From Ga0077527 sp964433345 (GTDB lineage Bacteria; Pseudomonadota; Gammaproteobacteria; Burkholderiales; SG8-41): a DNA stretch of 64,000 nucleotides. Location: positions 6,820 through 70,819 of the forward strand of contig CAYSQJ010000012.1 of NCBI GenBank assembly GCA_964433345.1. Reading direction: 5' to 3'. The notes beneath the pieces were generated by a model that saw only the letters and a list, made by a program, of their open reading frames with translations, did not search any database and was not told the DNA's origin. This document shows, piece after piece, positions 8,135 to 17,151 of this stretch; position 1 is the first letter of the stretch; every line of letters begins with the position of its first letter. A program made the translations under genes and the position numbers.

Positions 8135-9118
8135 ATGTATTTTCGTAAGTCCATGCAAGTCTGTGGTGCAGCCGTCGTTGCACTGTTTTGTTCAGCTCAG
8201 GCCGCGGCCCAGCCGGCCGCTTATCCGACACGCGCGGTGCGCGTGGTGATTCCCTATCCGCCCGGCGGTGGCAATGACATCATCGGCCGCATCGTCGCCG
8301 AGGATCTCGGCAAACGTCTCGGCCAGCAGGCGATCGTGGACAACCGCGCCGGCGGCAGCACCGCAATCGGCGCCGAGCATGTTGCCCGATCGGCTGCCGA
8401 CGGCTACACCCTGCTGATCACCAGCCATACCACTTATGCGCTGCTGCCGAATCTCAGGCCCGGGCTCGGCTACGATCCACAGCGCGATTTCGAACCGGTT
8501 TCGCTGCTGGCGACCCAGTCATTTGCGCTTGCGGTACATCCATCGCTGCCTGTGACCACCGTGAAACAGATCATCGCCCTCGCCCGCTCCAGGCCTGGTC
8601 AGCTCAGCTTTTCGTCGGCCGGCGGCGGTACAGGTACGCACTTTTCGGGCGAACAGTTCAGGGTGCTGGCCAATCTGGATATCCTCCACGTCCCCTACAA
8701 GGGCGGCAACCCGGCGATCACTTCGGTGTTGAGCGGCGAGACCACAATGACCTTCGGCAGCCTGTCAGCCCTTTCGCCTTTTGTCACCACCGGCAAGCTG
8801 CGCATCATCGCGGTGACCAGCGCCAAGCGCTCGCCGCTTGATCCGAAAATTCCGACCATTGCCGAGAGCGGCCTCAAGGGTTACGAAATGACGCCCTGGT
8901 ATGGACTGACAGCGCCTCGCGGAACACCTGCAGCCATTGTCGACCGCCTCAATGCTGCGGTGGTCGCTGCAATCCGCTCGCCGGAAACCCGGGAACGCAT
9001 GATGAAAGTCGGCTACGAGCCCGCGGGCAGCACGCCGCAGCAGCTGGCGGAACATATTCGGGCGGAACTCGCGCGCTACGCAAAGCTGATCAAGACCATC
9101 GGCTTTGCCGAGCAGTAG
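8135..9118 (+). CDS. Bug/TctC-family periplasmic solute-binding receptor
   Basis: 327 residues from ATG 8135, preceded by GAGAGGAT and followed immediately by a signal peptide (MYFRKSMQVCGAAVVALFCS, cleavage near AQAAAQPAA). Motifs are YPTRAVRVVIPYPPGGGND, VDNRAGGSTAIGAEHVA, ADGYTLLI and HVPYKGGNPAITSVLSG. It is a periplasmic receptor for an unknown small anion. It is transcribed divergently from the AtzE-like amidase and converges on the NifU-like gene with 20 bases between stops. A reading frame that extends upstream to 7937 overlaps the amidase start and lacks a signal peptide at its own beginning, so it was rejected. Confidence 0.9.
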   Translation: MYFRKSMQVCGAAVVALFCSAQAAAQPAAYPTRAVRVVIPYPPGGGNDIIGRIVAEDLGKRLGQQAIVDNRAGGSTAIGAEHVARSAADGYTLLITSHTTYALLPNLRPGLGYDPQRDFEPVSLLATQSFALAVHPSLPVTTVKQIIALARSRPGQLSFSSAGGGTGTHFSGEQFRVLANLDILHVPYKGGNPAITSVLSGETTMTFGSLSALSPFVTTGKLRIIAVTSAKRSPLDPKIPTIAESGLKGYEMTPWYGLTAPRGTPAAIVDRLNAAVVAAIRSPETRERMMKVGYEPAGSTPQQLAEHIRAELARYAKLIKTIGFAEQ

Positions 9119-9138
9119 TCCTTTACCGCGAGTAATTG

Positions 9139-9525
9139 TCAGCCGAGGTTGCGTACGCCGGTGATCTGCGGGTAACGGCTGCGCACCAGCGTTTCGACCA
9201 CCTGTTTCAGGTCCAGCGGCGCCCGCGGGCAGCCGCTGCAACTGCCCTTCAGGCGGACGGTCAGCACGCCCTGCTCCAGTCCCAACAGCTCGATATCACC
9301 GCCGTCGCGCCTGAGTATGCTGCGTGCCTCATCAATCACCGGCTCCAATTCCTCGAGCCGGGGCATCGGGCCGGCGACATCAGCCGCGGCCTGCGACGCA
9401 AGCAGCTTTCTGAGCTGCAGCTGCTCCCGCGCAATGCGCAGGGCGGCGACCGGATCGACCGCTTCCAGCCGGTCGAGCTCTTCCTCGGTATAGAACGGTG
9501 CGTCTGTCTTCAGCGGTGCGGACAT
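9139..9525 (-). CDS. NifU C-terminal-domain-like iron-sulfur scaffold protein
   Basis: 128 residues from ATG 9525, ten bases after the purL stop. The C-terminal half matches the NifU/Nfu scaffold domain: EARSILRRDGGDIELLGLEQ, VLTVRLKGSCSGCP with the CxxC pair, then a helix. In the family the two cysteines hold a labile 4Fe-4S cluster shared across a dimer and passed to apo-proteins in the cytoplasm. The N-terminal 50 residues are a helical extension (EEELDRLEAVDPVAALRIAR) not typical of NfuA, whose N-terminal half is a degenerate A-type domain. Placement directly behind purL suggests cotranscription, though PurL itself holds no cluster. Confidence 0.8.
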   Translation of the reverse strand: MSAPLKTDAPFYTEEELDRLEAVDPVAALRIAREQLQLRKLLASQAAADVAGPMPRLEELEPVIDEARSILRRDGGDIELLGLEQGVLTVRLKGSCSGCPRAPLDLKQVVETLVRSRYPQITGVRNLG

Positions 9526-9535
9526 GACAGCCGGG

Positions 9536-12500
9536 TCATGCGACCCAGCGCCGCGCATTGCGGAACATGCGCAGCCAGGGGCCATCCTCGGGCCATTGCG
9601 CCGGGTGCCAGGAGTTCTGCACCGTCCTGAAAACCCTTTCCGGGTGCGGCATCAGTATAGAGTAGCGGCCATCCGCCGTGGTCAGCCCGGTGATTCCCTG
9701 CGGCGAACCGTTGGGATTGAACGGATAGCTCTCGGTGGCCGCACCATGGTTGTCGACATAGCGCAGGGTCACCAGGGGCTGTGCCGACGCAAGGGCGCCG
9801 GCATCTGCGAATTCTGCATAACCCTCGCCGTGGGCCACCGCAACCGGTATCCGGCTGCCCTCCATGCCGGCAAAGAACAGTGATGGCGAGGATTGCACTT
9901 CCAGGGTCACGAAACGGGCCTCGAACTGCTCCGACCGGTTGCGCACGAAATGCGGCCAGGATTCCGCGCCGGGGATCAGCTCGCGGAGATTGCTCATCAT
10001 CTGGCAACCATTGCAGACACCCAGCGCGAAGCTGTCGGGTCTTTCGAAAAAAGCCTCGAATTCGTCACGGGCCCGCGCATTGAACAGTATGGACTTTGCC
10101 CAGCCCTCGCCGGCACCCAGCACGTCACCATAGGAAAAACCGCCGCAGGCCGCAAAACCCTTGAAATCCCCGAGGCTCGTCCGCCCCGAAATGATGTCGC
10201 TCATGTGCACGTCAATTGCGGCAAATCCCGCGCGATCGAATGCCGCCGCCATTTCGGTCTGCCCATTGACGCCCTGCTCGCGCAATATCGCGATGCGCGG
10301 CCTGGCACCCTTGCCGATGAAAGGTGCGGCCACATCCTCGTCCGGGTCGAATGCCAGCTTCGGCGAAATGCCGGGATCGGCGGCATCGAGAATGCGGTCA
10401 TATTCCTGCTGCACGCAATCCGGGTTGTCGCGCAGCTGCTGCATGCGGTAAGTCGTTTCCGACCAGGCGCGATGCAGATCTTGGCGCGATTCGTCGAGCA
10501 CGATGGCGCCATCGACGCGGACCAGCAGCCGGTCCTTGTCGCCGACTTCGCCGATGACGGCGCTGCATTCGCCGAGGCCGGCGTCAGCAAGCATCTCCAG
10601 CACCGCTTCGCGATCGTCCAGGCGGACCTGCAGCACGGCGCCGAGCTCCTCGCTGAACAGTCCCGCCGCGGCGTCGCCGTAAAGATCGAGGTAGGCGCCG
10701 CAGCGCGACGCGAACAGCATTTCGCAGACCGTCGCCAGCAGTCCGCCGTCGGAGCGATCGTGGTAGGCCAGCAGCAATCCGTCCGCGTTCAGCTTCTGGA
10801 TCACCGCAAAAAACGCCTTCAGGTCGTCGGCGCTGACCACGTCGGGCGCACGGTCGCCGGTCGCATCGTAGACCTGCGCCAGAGCCGACGCACCCAGGCG
10901 GTTGCGGCCGCGGCCAAGGTCGATCAGCAGCAATTCGGTTTCGCCGCAATCCATGCGCAACTGCGGCGTCAGCGTGCGGCGGGCGTCGGCCACCGGCGCA
11001 AAAGCGGAAACGATCAGCGACAGCGGCGCGACAACTTCCCTGCGTTGTTCGCCTTCGGACCATGTCGTCTTCATCGACAGCGAATCCTTGCCGACCGGAA
11101 TGCTGATGCCCAGTTGCGGGCAAAGCTCCATCGCCACGGCGTGCACGGTATCAAACAGCGCGGCATCCTCGCCGGCATGTCCGGCCGCGGCCATCCAGTT
11201 CGCCGACAGCTTGATGTCGCCGATTTTTCCGATGGCAGCAGCGGCAATGTTGGTGATCGCCTCGCCCACCGCCATTCGGCCCGAGGCCTGAGGGTCCAGC
11301 ACCGCCAGCGGCGTGCGTTCGCCCATCGCCATCGCTTCGCCGCGGAAAGTACTGAAGCCCATCAGTGTCACTGCGACATCGGCCACGGGCACCTGCCAGG
11401 GACCGACCATCTGGTCGCGCGCAGTCATGCCGCCCACCGTGCGATCGCCGATGCTGACCAGGAAAGTCTTGTCGGCCACAGTCGGCAACCGCAGCACGCG
11501 ATAGGCCGCTTCGCGGATGTCGATGCCGGCGGCGTCGAAGACCTGGCCTTCGCGGACCATGCGTTTCACGTCGCGCAGCATCTTCGGAGGCTTGCCGAGC
11601 AGAACGTCCATGGCCATGTCGACCGGATTGTTGCCGAAGAAGCGGTCATGCACCTGTAGCTGGCCGTCGGCGGTGGCCTTGCCGACCACCGCAAAAGGAC
11701 AGCGCTCGCGCCCGCACAGCGCGCGGAAGCGCTCGAGGTCAGCCGGCGCGATCGCCAGCACATAACGTTCCTGCGCCTCGTTGCACCAGATCTGCAGCGG
11801 CGACATGCCCGGCTCCTCGCTGGGCACGTCGCGCAATTCGAAGTGCGCACCGCGCTGCGCCGAATGCGCCAGTTCCGGCAATGCATTCGACAGGCCGCCG
11901 GCCCCCACGTCGTGGATCGACAGGATCGGATTGGCCTCGCCCAGCGCCCAGCAACGGTCGATGACTTCCTGGGCACGGCGCTCGATTTCGGGGTTTCCGC
12001 GCTGCACCGAATCGAAATCGAGGTCTTCCTGGTTGGCGCCGGTATCCATGCTTGATGCCGCACCGCCGCCAAGACCGATCAGCATGCCGGGTCCGCCGAG
12101 CTGGATCAGCAGCGCCCCTTCGGGCAGCGCCTGTTTTGCGGTATGTCTCGCAGCGATGTTGCCGAGGCCGCCGGCGATCATGATCGGCTTGTGGTAGCCG
12201 CGAACCTCGCTGCCGACGCGCTGCTCATAACTGCGGAAATAACCGGCCAGGTTCGGGCGGCCGAATTCATTGTTGAAAGACGCGCCGCCGATCGGGCCGT
12301 CGAGCATGATCTGCAGCGCGGAGGCTATGCGGCCGGGCTTGCCGACCGGATTGGCTTCCCAGGGCTGTTCGGCGCCGGGGATACGCAGGTTCGACACCGA
12401 GAAACCGGTCAGCCCCGCCTTCGGTTTTGCGCCGCGGCCGGTTGCACCCTCATCCCGGATTTCGCCACCGGCACCGGTGGATGCGCCGGGAAACGGCGAA

Positions 12501-13411
12501 ATCGCGGTCGGATGGTTGTGTGTCTCCACCTTCATCAGGATGTGCGTGGACTCGCGCTGGTAACCGTAGGCGCCGCCATCGACCGGGTAGAAACGCTCGA
12601 TTTCTGCCCCCTCGATCACCGAGGAATTGTCGGAGTAGGCCACCACCGTGCCCTGCGGATGTTTTTCGTGGGTGGTGCGGATCATCCCGAACAGCGAGCG
12701 CCCCTGAGGCTCGCCATCGATGACCCAGTCGGCATTGAAAATCTTGTGCCGGCAGTGCTCGGAATTGGCCTGGGCAAACATCATCAGCTCGACATCGGTC
12801 GGGTTGCGGCCGATGCGGGTGAAATTGTCCAGCAGATAATCAATCTCGTCCGCTGACAGTGCAAGCCCCATCGCGACATTTGCCTGTGCCAACGCTGCGC
12901 GGCCGCCGCCGAGAATGTCGATCGTCGACAGCGGCGCCGGTTCCACACGCCGGAACAGGGCCTGCGCGGCATCAAGGTTGTCGAACACCGACTCCGTCAT
13001 CCGGTCATGGATCAGCGGCAGCAAGGTTTTACGCTGGGTGGCGGACAGCGCTTGGCCGGCGGATGAACACCACCAGGCAAGCCCGCGTTCGATGCGAAGG
13101 ACCTCGGGCAGTCCGCAGTGCCGGGCGATGTCACTCGCCTTCGATGACCAGGGCGAAATGGTGCCCAGCCGCGGCGTCACCAGCAGCAGGCTGCCCGCCT
13201 GGACGACTGCAGTGCTCGCCGGACCATAGCTCAGAACGCGTTCCAGCCTTTGCCGGCCGGCGTCGTCCAGCGCCTGTGTCAGTTCGATGAAATGCCAGTA
13301 TTCGGCAGTGACCTGCAGGCCGGGAATGTCGGCAGCGACGGCCTGCAGCAGTTTTTTCCGGCGGAATGCCGAGAGGGCGTCGCGACCTCTCAGGCGTAGG
13401 AAATGCGGCAT
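9536..13411 (-). CDS. purL: Phosphoribosylformylglycinamidine synthase, large type
   Basis: 1291 residues, the expected size of the single-chain proteobacterial FGAM synthase. It converts FGAR, glutamine and ATP to FGAM in purine synthesis. From the N-terminus: the linker/PurS-like region, the ATP-grasp-like synthetase halves (GGASTGAGGEIRDEGATGRG-type loop, SIHDVGAGGLSNALPELAHS, VGKDSLSMKTTW), and a C-terminal class I glutaminase with nucleophile Cys in LGVCNGCQMM and the His/Glu pair in MPHPERVF. ATG 13411 was chosen because the protein then begins MPHFLRLRGRDALS like its homologues; a longer frame would run into the nnr promoter. It is transcribed divergently from nnr with 82 bases between, and the NifU-like gene follows. 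Confidence 0.97.
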   Translation of the reverse strand: MPHFLRLRGRDALSAFRRKKLLQAVAADIPGLQVTAEYWHFIELTQALDDAGRQRLERVLSYGPASTAVVQAGSLLLVTPRLGTISPWSSKASDIARHCGLPEVLRIERGLAWWCSSAGQALSATQRKTLLPLIHDRMTESVFDNLDAAQALFRRVEPAPLSTIDILGGGRAALAQANVAMGLALSADEIDYLLDNFTRIGRNPTDVELMMFAQANSEHCRHKIFNADWVIDGEPQGRSLFGMIRTTHEKHPQGTVVAYSDNSSVIEGAEIERFYPVDGGAYGYQRESTHILMKVETHNHPTAISPFPGASTGAGGEIRDEGATGRGAKPKAGLTGFSVSNLRIPGAEQPWEANPVGKPGRIASALQIMLDGPIGGASFNNEFGRPNLAGYFRSYEQRVGSEVRGYHKPIMIAGGLGNIAARHTAKQALPEGALLIQLGGPGMLIGLGGGAASSMDTGANQEDLDFDSVQRGNPEIERRAQEVIDRCWALGEANPILSIHDVGAGGLSNALPELAHSAQRGAHFELRDVPSEEPGMSPLQIWCNEAQERYVLAIAPADLERFRALCGRERCPFAVVGKATADGQLQVHDRFFGNNPVDMAMDVLLGKPPKMLRDVKRMVREGQVFDAAGIDIREAAYRVLRLPTVADKTFLVSIGDRTVGGMTARDQMVGPWQVPVADVAVTLMGFSTFRGEAMAMGERTPLAVLDPQASGRMAVGEAITNIAAAAIGKIGDIKLSANWMAAAGHAGEDAALFDTVHAVAMELCPQLGISIPVGKDSLSMKTTWSEGEQRREVVAPLSLIVSAFAPVADARRTLTPQLRMDCGETELLLIDLGRGRNRLGASALAQVYDATGDRAPDVVSADDLKAFFAVIQKLNADGLLLAYHDRSDGGLLATVCEMLFASRCGAYLDLYGDAAAGLFSEELGAVLQVRLDDREAVLEMLADAGLGECSAVIGEVGDKDRLLVRVDGAIVLDESRQDLHRAWSETTYRMQQLRDNPDCVQQEYDRILDAADPGISPKLAFDPDEDVAAPFIGKGARPRIAILREQGVNGQTEMAAAFDRAGFAAIDVHMSDIISGRTSLGDFKGFAACGGFSYGDVLGAGEGWAKSILFNARARDEFEAFFERPDSFALGVCNGCQMMSNLRELIPGAESWPHFVRNRSEQFEARFVTLEVQSSPSLFFAGMEGSRIPVAVAHGEGYAEFADAGALASAQPLVTLRYVDNHGAATESYPFNPNGSPQGITGLTTADGRYSILMPHPERVFRTVQNSWHPAQWPEDGPWLRMFRNARRWVA

Positions 13412-13493
13412 GATCAATGGGCTATCGGAAAGCGCAATTTTACCCGAACCCGTCCCGTTCCGTCCGGACCCATGCGTTAAACTTGCGGCCACC

Positions 13494-14981
13494 ATGTCAC
13501 TCCGTCACGCTTCCCCCGTACTGCTCTCCGCCGATCTTCGTGCCGTCGAACGGTCCGCGCTGTCAGGCCATGCTCCGGCGCCGCTGATGGAGCGCGCCGG
13601 ATTGGCTGCGGCCGAACTGGCGCGCCGTCTCGCCGGCGACAGCGGCAAGCCTGTACTGATACTGGCCGGCCCCGGCAACAATGGCGGTGACGCCCTCGTG
13701 GTGGCCCGTCATCTGAAAGCCTGGTGGTTTCCGGTGATCGTGGTCTGCCCTGCGGGACTAAAGGACTATGCGGGCGATGCGGGTGGCGCTAGCCGGGCCT
13801 GGCAGCAGGCTGGCGGCACGGCCGTGCCGGCCATACCCCGTGGGCAGGACTGGAGCCTGGTGGTCGACGGGTTGTTCGGCATCGGCCTCAGCCGCGAACC
13901 GGCCGGCGATCATGCCGCATTGATCGAACAGGTCAACGCGCTGGATGCGCCCGTGCTTGCGCTGGATGTACCCAGCGGGCTCGATGCCGACAGCGGACGC
14001 GTGTTGGGCAGCGCGATCGAAGCCGATCACACGATCACCTTCATCGCGCTGAAGCCAGGCCTGCTGACCCTCGACGGCCCTGATTACTGCGGCAGCCTGC
14101 ATCTGGCCGAACTTGGGCTGGGGGATGCCCCGGCCACGGCTCCCCACGGCGTGCTGATCGGCCATGAGGTGCTGACCCATCTGCTGCCGCCGCGGCCGCG
14201 CAATTCGCACAAGGGCAGCTACGGCAGTGCCGGCATCGTCGGCGGCGCACATGGCATGAGCGGCGCCCTGCTGCTCGCAGCCCGTGCAGCGCTGAAATGC
14301 GGAACCGGACGCGTGTATGCCGGGCTGCTGGCCGACGACATTGCCTTGCTGGATCCCCTGCAGCCTGAACTGATGCTGCGCCCGGCCGACGCCGTGCTGC
14401 GCCTGGATCATCTCAGTGCACTGGCGGTCGGTCCCGGGCTCGGCAATTCACCGGATGCCACGGAGTATCTGGACTGGGCACTGGAGAAAGACCTGCCGCT
14501 GGTTTTCGACGCCGATGCGCTCAACCTCGTCGCGGCATTCCCCGCACTGGCTGATCGCCTGCGGGACAGGACAGCAGCATCGATCCTGACCCCGCATCCG
14601 GCCGAGGCCGGGCGTTTGCTCGGCAGCTCCACGGAAAGCGTGCAGCGTGACCGTGTCGCCGCGGCACTGGAGCTTGCGCGGAACTATCGTTGCGGCGTGG
14701 TGCTCAAGGGCTGCGGCAGCGTCTGTGCCTGGCCGGACGGACACTGGGCCATCAATGTTTCAGGCAATCCGGGCATGGCCAGCGCCGGCATGGGCGATGT
14801 GTTGACCGGCATCATCACCGCACTGCTCGTCCAGGGTGTCGATGAACGCCATGCCTTGACGGCCGCCGTCCACCTGCACGGTGCCGCCGCCGATTGGCTG
14901 GTCAGCCAGGGCACGGGGCCGATCGGCCTTGCCGCAGGCGAAGTCATTGATGCCGCGCGCCGGCTGCTGAATCGCAGCTGA
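13494..14981 (+). CDS. nnr: Bifunctional NAD(P)HX epimerase/ADP-dependent dehydratase
   Basis: 495 residues. The N-terminal YjeF_N epimerase domain (about 1-215) shows LILAGPGNNGGDALVVARHL and LDVPSGLDADSG. The C-terminal ribokinase-like dehydratase domain (about 230-495) shows KGSYGSAGIVGGAHGMSGA, VLKGCGSVCAWPDG and NPGMASAGMGDVLTG. Together they repair hydrated NADH and NADPH in the cytoplasm: the epimerase interconverts R and S forms and the dehydratase restores the cofactor at the cost of ADP hydrolysis. ATG 13494 was preferred because it matches the family start; the longer frame upstream overlaps purL. It converges on crcB with 13 bases between. Confidence 0.95.
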   Translation: MSLRHASPVLLSADLRAVERSALSGHAPAPLMERAGLAAAELARRLAGDSGKPVLILAGPGNNGGDALVVARHLKAWWFPVIVVCPAGLKDYAGDAGGASRAWQQAGGTAVPAIPRGQDWSLVVDGLFGIGLSREPAGDHAALIEQVNALDAPVLALDVPSGLDADSGRVLGSAIEADHTITFIALKPGLLTLDGPDYCGSLHLAELGLGDAPATAPHGVLIGHEVLTHLLPPRPRNSHKGSYGSAGIVGGAHGMSGALLLAARAALKCGTGRVYAGLLADDIALLDPLQPELMLRPADAVLRLDHLSALAVGPGLGNSPDATEYLDWALEKDLPLVFDADALNLVAAFPALADRLRDRTAASILTPHPAEAGRLLGSSTESVQRDRVAAALELARNYRCGVVLKGCGSVCAWPDGHWAINVSGNPGMASAGMGDVLTGIITALLVQGVDERHALTAAVHLHGAAADWLVSQGTGPIGLAAGEVIDAARRLLNRS

Positions 14982-14994
14982 GCAGCTGGCGAAA

Positions 14995-15378
14995 CTATCC
15001 GCTGATCGCGCGAACCGCTGCAAATCCCAGCAGCGTCATTGCCAGCGACCCGATCAGGTGGCTGCCGATCAGCAGCAGCGCCCAGCCGTAGCGCGCCTGC
15101 TGCAGCAGCGTCACCGCTTCCAGCGAGAAAGCCGAAAAGGTGGTCAGGCTGCCGAGGAATCCGGTAATGAACATCAGGCGGTATTCAGGCGGCAGCGCGG
15201 TGTTCTGGACGAAATATTCGAACGCCGCGCCTATCATGAATCCGCCCGCAAGGTTCGCCACCAGCGTGCCCATCGGCAGCGCCGGCACCAGCTGGTTCAG
15301 CGCCAGCGCCAGACCCCAGCGCGACCAGGCGCCGAGCATCGCGCCGATGCCGACCGCCGCGAACGCGGTGAAATTCAT
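14995..15378 (-). CDS. crcB: Fluoride channel CrcB/Fluc
   Basis: 127 residues with four predicted membrane helices, the standard size of a Fluc subunit. Hallmarks are GAWSRWGLAL near the N-terminus, the Asn in TLVANLAGGFMIG and the GFLGSLTTFSAFSLE motif with the polar track and Phe residues that conduct fluoride. The protein works as an antiparallel dimer that exports fluoride across the inner membrane. The start at 15378 fits the family; a longer in-frame extension upstream overlaps the UxaA gene and was rejected. It follows that dehydratase gene by 10 bases on the same strand, so it lacks its own leader and no fluoride riboswitch was seen in front of it. Confidence 0.92.
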   Translation of the reverse strand: MNFTAFAAVGIGAMLGAWSRWGLALALNQLVPALPMGTLVANLAGGFMIGAAFEYFVQNTALPPEYRLMFITGFLGSLTTFSAFSLEAVTLLQQARYGWALLLIGSHLIGSLAMTLLGFAAVRAISG

Positions 15379-15388
15379 TTGGAGCGAT

Positions 15389-16978
15389 TCAGCTGGTGAC
15401 GCCAATGTTCCACGGCACGTATTCGTGATCACCCAGGCCCAGCAGTTCGCTCTTCGATTTTTCGCCCGAGGCAATGCGCAGCATCAGGTCGAATATTTCC
15501 TGTGCTTTCTGCGAGAGCGACTTGGTGCCGTCGAGGATCTCGCCGCAGTTGATGTCCATGTCCTCTGCCAGCCTGCTGTACATCGGCGTGTTGGTCGCCA
15601 GCTTGATCGACGGCACCGGCTTCGCGCCGAACATCGAACCGCGGCCGGTCGTGAACATGATCATGTTGGCGCCGCCGGCGATCTGGCCGGTTGCCGATAC
15701 CGGGTCGAAGCCCGGCGTATCCATGAACACGAAACCGCGTTCGGTGACGGGGTCGGCATAGCGGTAGACGGCGTTCAGTGGCCCGGTGCCCCCCTTCATC
15801 GATGAACCCAGGGATTTCTCGAAAATGTTGGCAAGCCCGCCGTGCTGGTTGCCGGGGCTGACCACCCCGTTGATCTGGGTGTCACGACCTGCGTTGTAGA
15901 CATCCTTCCACCAGCGGATGCGCTCGATCAGCTTTTCGCCGACCTCGCGTGACCTCGCGCGCCGCGTCAGCGTGTGTTCAACGCCGTAGATTTCCGGCGT
16001 TTCCGAAAGGATATGGGTGCCGCCGTGGCGGGCCAGCAGGTCCATTGCTGCGCCCAGCGCCGGATTGGCGGTGATCGAGGAAAAACCGTCGGAGCCGCCG
16101 CACTGCAGACCGACCATCAAATGACTCGCAGGCACCTTCTGGCGCACCACCTTGTTGGCCTCTGGCAACATCTCCTTCAGCGCGGCTATGCCCGCCTCGA
16201 TGGTCTGGCGCGTGCCGCCGGATTCCTGCATGACGAAGGTTTTCAGCCTGTCGCTGACGTCGATGCCCTGCTCCTTCATCAGCCCCTTGATCTGGTTGCG
16301 TTCGCAGCCCAGGCCGATGATCAGCGCGCCTGCCAGATTGGCGTGGCGCGCATAGCCGGCCATGGTCCGCCGCAGCAGATCCATCGGTTCACCGGTCATT
16401 TCCATGCCGCAGCCGGTACCGTGCGCGAAGGCGCAGACACCATCGATGTTGGGGTAGTCGGCGAGGCGCTCCGGCGTGAAATACTCGGCGATCTTGTGCG
16501 CAACCGTCGCCGAACAGTTGACCGTTGCCAGCACGCCGAGGTAATTGCGCGTCGCGACCTGGCCATTGGCGCGAACGATGCCCATGAACGAAGCGCGCTC
16601 CGCCTCGGGGATCATCTGTTCCGGCTTGTAGTCGCGCGCATATGCGTAATCGCGATCGAACTCGCGGAACTCCAGATTGTGGGAATGGACGTAGGTGCCC
16701 GCCGGGATGTCTGCCGAGGCAAAACCGATGGTCACCGCATATTTCAGGATGGGTTCGCCCTTCCTGATATCCCGTGCCGCAATCTTGTGTCCCGCCGGCA
16801 CCTGGCTTTTTGCGGTCAGTCCGCCGTCGAGTTTGGTGCCGATGCCGATATCGCCACGGGCGATCAGCACATTGTCGTTCTCATGAAGCCGGATTACCGG
16901 CCCCGAAGCGGGTTTGTCCTTGATATGAATGACACCGTCGTCCATGGCCTTGCCTCCGAGTGAGCCGATTATGGCCAT
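15389..16978 (-). CDS. UxaA-family (altronate/galactarate-type) dehydratase
   Basis: 529 residues. The N-terminal SAF-like domain (about 18-110) reads RLHENDNVLIARGDIGIGTK. It is followed by the large dehydratase domain with YLGVLATVNCSATVAHKIA, AFAHGTGCGMEM, GLGCERNQIKGL and LQCGGSDGFSSITANPALG. The family dehydrates aldonic or aldaric acids such as D-altronate or galactarate with an iron-dependent mechanism. The conserved Cys and His of the metal region are present. A GAGGAT Shine-Dalgarno lies 8 bases before the ATG. It is transcribed divergently from the gamma-glutamyltransferase gene. The actual sugar acid cannot be read from sequence, and no uronate isomerase or KDG kinase is nearby. 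Confidence 0.88.
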   Translation of the reverse strand: MAIIGSLGGKAMDDGVIHIKDKPASGPVIRLHENDNVLIARGDIGIGTKLDGGLTAKSQVPAGHKIAARDIRKGEPILKYAVTIGFASADIPAGTYVHSHNLEFREFDRDYAYARDYKPEQMIPEAERASFMGIVRANGQVATRNYLGVLATVNCSATVAHKIAEYFTPERLADYPNIDGVCAFAHGTGCGMEMTGEPMDLLRRTMAGYARHANLAGALIIGLGCERNQIKGLMKEQGIDVSDRLKTFVMQESGGTRQTIEAGIAALKEMLPEANKVVRQKVPASHLMVGLQCGGSDGFSSITANPALGAAMDLLARHGGTHILSETPEIYGVEHTLTRRARSREVGEKLIERIRWWKDVYNAGRDTQINGVVSPGNQHGGLANIFEKSLGSSMKGGTGPLNAVYRYADPVTERGFVFMDTPGFDPVSATGQIAGGANMIMFTTGRGSMFGAKPVPSIKLATNTPMYSRLAEDMDINCGEILDGTKSLSQKAQEIFDLMLRIASGEKSKSELLGLGDHEYVPWNIGVTS

Positions 16979-17151
16979 ATTTTATCCTCATCGCGGAACA
17001 ACCGTGCCGGGCGTTACCAAATGACCGCGGCGCCCTGATCGGTCGGATTCGGTGCTAGGCGACGTCCTTGTTTTTGGATTAGCATCGATCGCGGCGCATC
17101 TGTGCCGGCGCGACGTTATCCCGGCAATCCACATCACTTCGTTTTGGACTC

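Noticed and set aside
9893..11659. 588-codon open frame opposite purL
   Set aside because: Antisense shadow of purL with no ribosome-binding site or motif.
14979..15400. Fluoride riboswitch for crcB
   Set aside because: crcB starts only 10 bases after the UxaA gene; there is no leader long enough for the aptamer.
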